From Sphingobium indicum BiD32 (GTDB taxonomy: Bacteria > Pseudomonadota > Alphaproteobacteria > Sphingomonadales > Sphingomonadaceae), in NCBI RefSeq assembly GCF_000382885.1, contig NZ_CAVK010000140.1, forward strand, positions 1-40,047: DNA of 40,047 bases. Direction: 5' to 3'. The translations under genes were made by a program, and so were the position numbers. The notes beneath the pieces were generated by a model. That model was not told the DNA's origin and did not search any database. It worked only from the letters and a program-made list of their open reading frames with translations. This document shows, piece by piece, positions 39,250 through 40,047 of the stretch (position 1 is the first letter of the stretch; each line of letters opens with the position of its first letter).

Positions 39250-40047
39250 TCAAGCGGCCCATTCGGCCAGATTGGCCTCCTGCCCGATCAGCGCCAGCCC
39301 GTGCGCGATGGAGGTGAGTTCGCCCCCGGTCGCAATCCGGTCGGCCCCGAAACGCGCATCGAATATCCCCCTTATCGCCGGGATCAGCGACGATCCGCCG
39401 GTCAGGAACACCCGGTCGATGGCGTCCGCGCTTACGCCTGCGGTCGCCAGCGCCTTGTCCACCGTTGCCTCGATCCGGGCGATATCGGGCGCGATCCAGC
39501 GCTCGAAATCGGCGCGGCTGACCTGCGTTTCAATCTCCAGCCCGCCACCGGTAAAGCGGAACGCCGCGCTTTCCTGCGCCGACAGCGCCCGCTTCAGGCT
39601 GCCCACCGCATCATAGAGCGGATAGCCTAGCTCCTTTTCGATCACCGTCATCATCCGCCCGATCGCGGCGGGTTCATCGGCGGATTTCTGCAGTCGCGCC
39701 AGCTCGTCCATCGTCCGCCGGTTGCGCATCAGCGCCAGGCGCGACCAGTCGGCAAAATCGGCGAAATAGCTGCGCGGTATCTCCAGCGTCTTGCCGAACG
39801 ACTGGTAACTGCCGCCCTTGCCCAGCATCGGCAGCACCAGATGGTCCATGATCCGATAGTCGAACCGGTCACCCGCAATGCCGATGCCCGCCGATCCCAA
39901 AGGCGTCGCCCGCCGCGCCGCACCCGGTGCCTCTACCCGCACGATGGAAAAATCGCTGGTGCCGCCGCCAAAGTCCGCAACCAGGATCGTCGCGGCCTGC
40001 GTCAGGCGGCTGGCATAGCTGAACGCGGCGCCCAGATCCTATGAGGA
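39250..40047 (-). CDS. Hsp70-family protein, YegD type (partial, C-terminal part)
   Basis: The visible part reads LVADFGGGTSDFSIVRVE (Hsp70 phosphate-2 motif), DYRIMDHLVLPMLGKG, then VFLTGGSSLIPAIRGIF (adenosine motif), ending NLAEWAA. This matches YegD-like atypical Hsp70 proteins, which keep the ATPase fold but lack the usual substrate-binding domain. The 5' part lies beyond the right edge. In the reading frame a TAG occurs at 40039-40041, directly upstream of DLGAAFSYASRL, where related proteins continue with residues like YE. This may be an assembly error at the very edge or a real interruption. It is 86 bp upstream of cobS. Confidence 0.82.

Overview
This is a high-GC alphaproteobacterial chromosome segment. 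It most likely comes from a sphingomonad (Sphingomonas/Sphingobium type). The evidence is the set of recognisable families together: CobS/CobT, a DivK-like response regulator with a neighbouring DUF3572 gene, a cysteine-free L33, PrtD/PrtE-type export genes, and the short palindromic intergenic repeats. No rRNA, tRNA, CRISPR array, transposase or phage gene was seen.

Region A (1-22,900) is an accessory cell-surface and secretion locus. Two large minus-strand genes encode RTX proteins carrying a right-handed beta-helix; the larger also has Ig/cadherin-like N-terminal domains. Divergent from them runs a plus-strand series: an acyltransferase-3/SGNH O-acyltransferase, a GT4 glycosyltransferase (4-nt overlap), a small sulfotransferase-like protein, a Wzx-type flippase and an acyltransferase-3 protein (4-nt overlap). 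A 137-aa RTX protein with its own terminator follows, then a second acyltransferase-3/SGNH protein, a PrtD-type type I secretion ABC transporter and its HlyD/PrtE adaptor. After a cluster of palindromic repeats come a minus-strand outer-membrane beta-barrel gene and a divergent gene for a Sec-exported beta-helix protein. That last protein is a clear paralogue of the beta-helix module of the first RTX protein. My reading is a locus that builds and acyl-/sulfo-decorates a surface glycan and exports RTX beta-helix proteins that bind or process it. The window holds no TolC, Wzy or initiating sugar-phosphate transferase, so the system must be completed elsewhere.

Region B (22,900-35,130) is mostly housekeeping or metabolic: an intergenic stretch with a 36-aa putative membrane peptide, PgeF, an APC-family amino-acid permease with a strong terminator, a Bcr/CflA-type MFS exporter, a Sel1-like protein, a FemAB-like acyltransferase and a tightly overlapping DUF3572-HAD-RidA operon. 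Then come DivK, a PhoX-like Tat lipoprotein phosphatase preceded by a Pho-box-like site, ribosomal protein L33, a small hypothetical, a GDT1-like membrane protein with a degenerate second motif, and Dps.

Region C (35,180-40,047, minus strand) is a compact operon cobS-mntA-hepT-cobT-greA-like: a MNT/HepT toxin-antitoxin pair sits between the two cobaltochelatase subunit genes. An Hsp70-like (YegD type) gene is cut by the right edge.

The observations most worth following are: the same beta-helix module used with two export routes; a C9 tract at the junction between beta-helix and RTX halves, where slippage would remove the secretion part; CtrA-like boxes upstream of both large RTX genes; the Pho box in front of the PhoX-like gene; and the toxin-antitoxin pair inside cobS-cobT.
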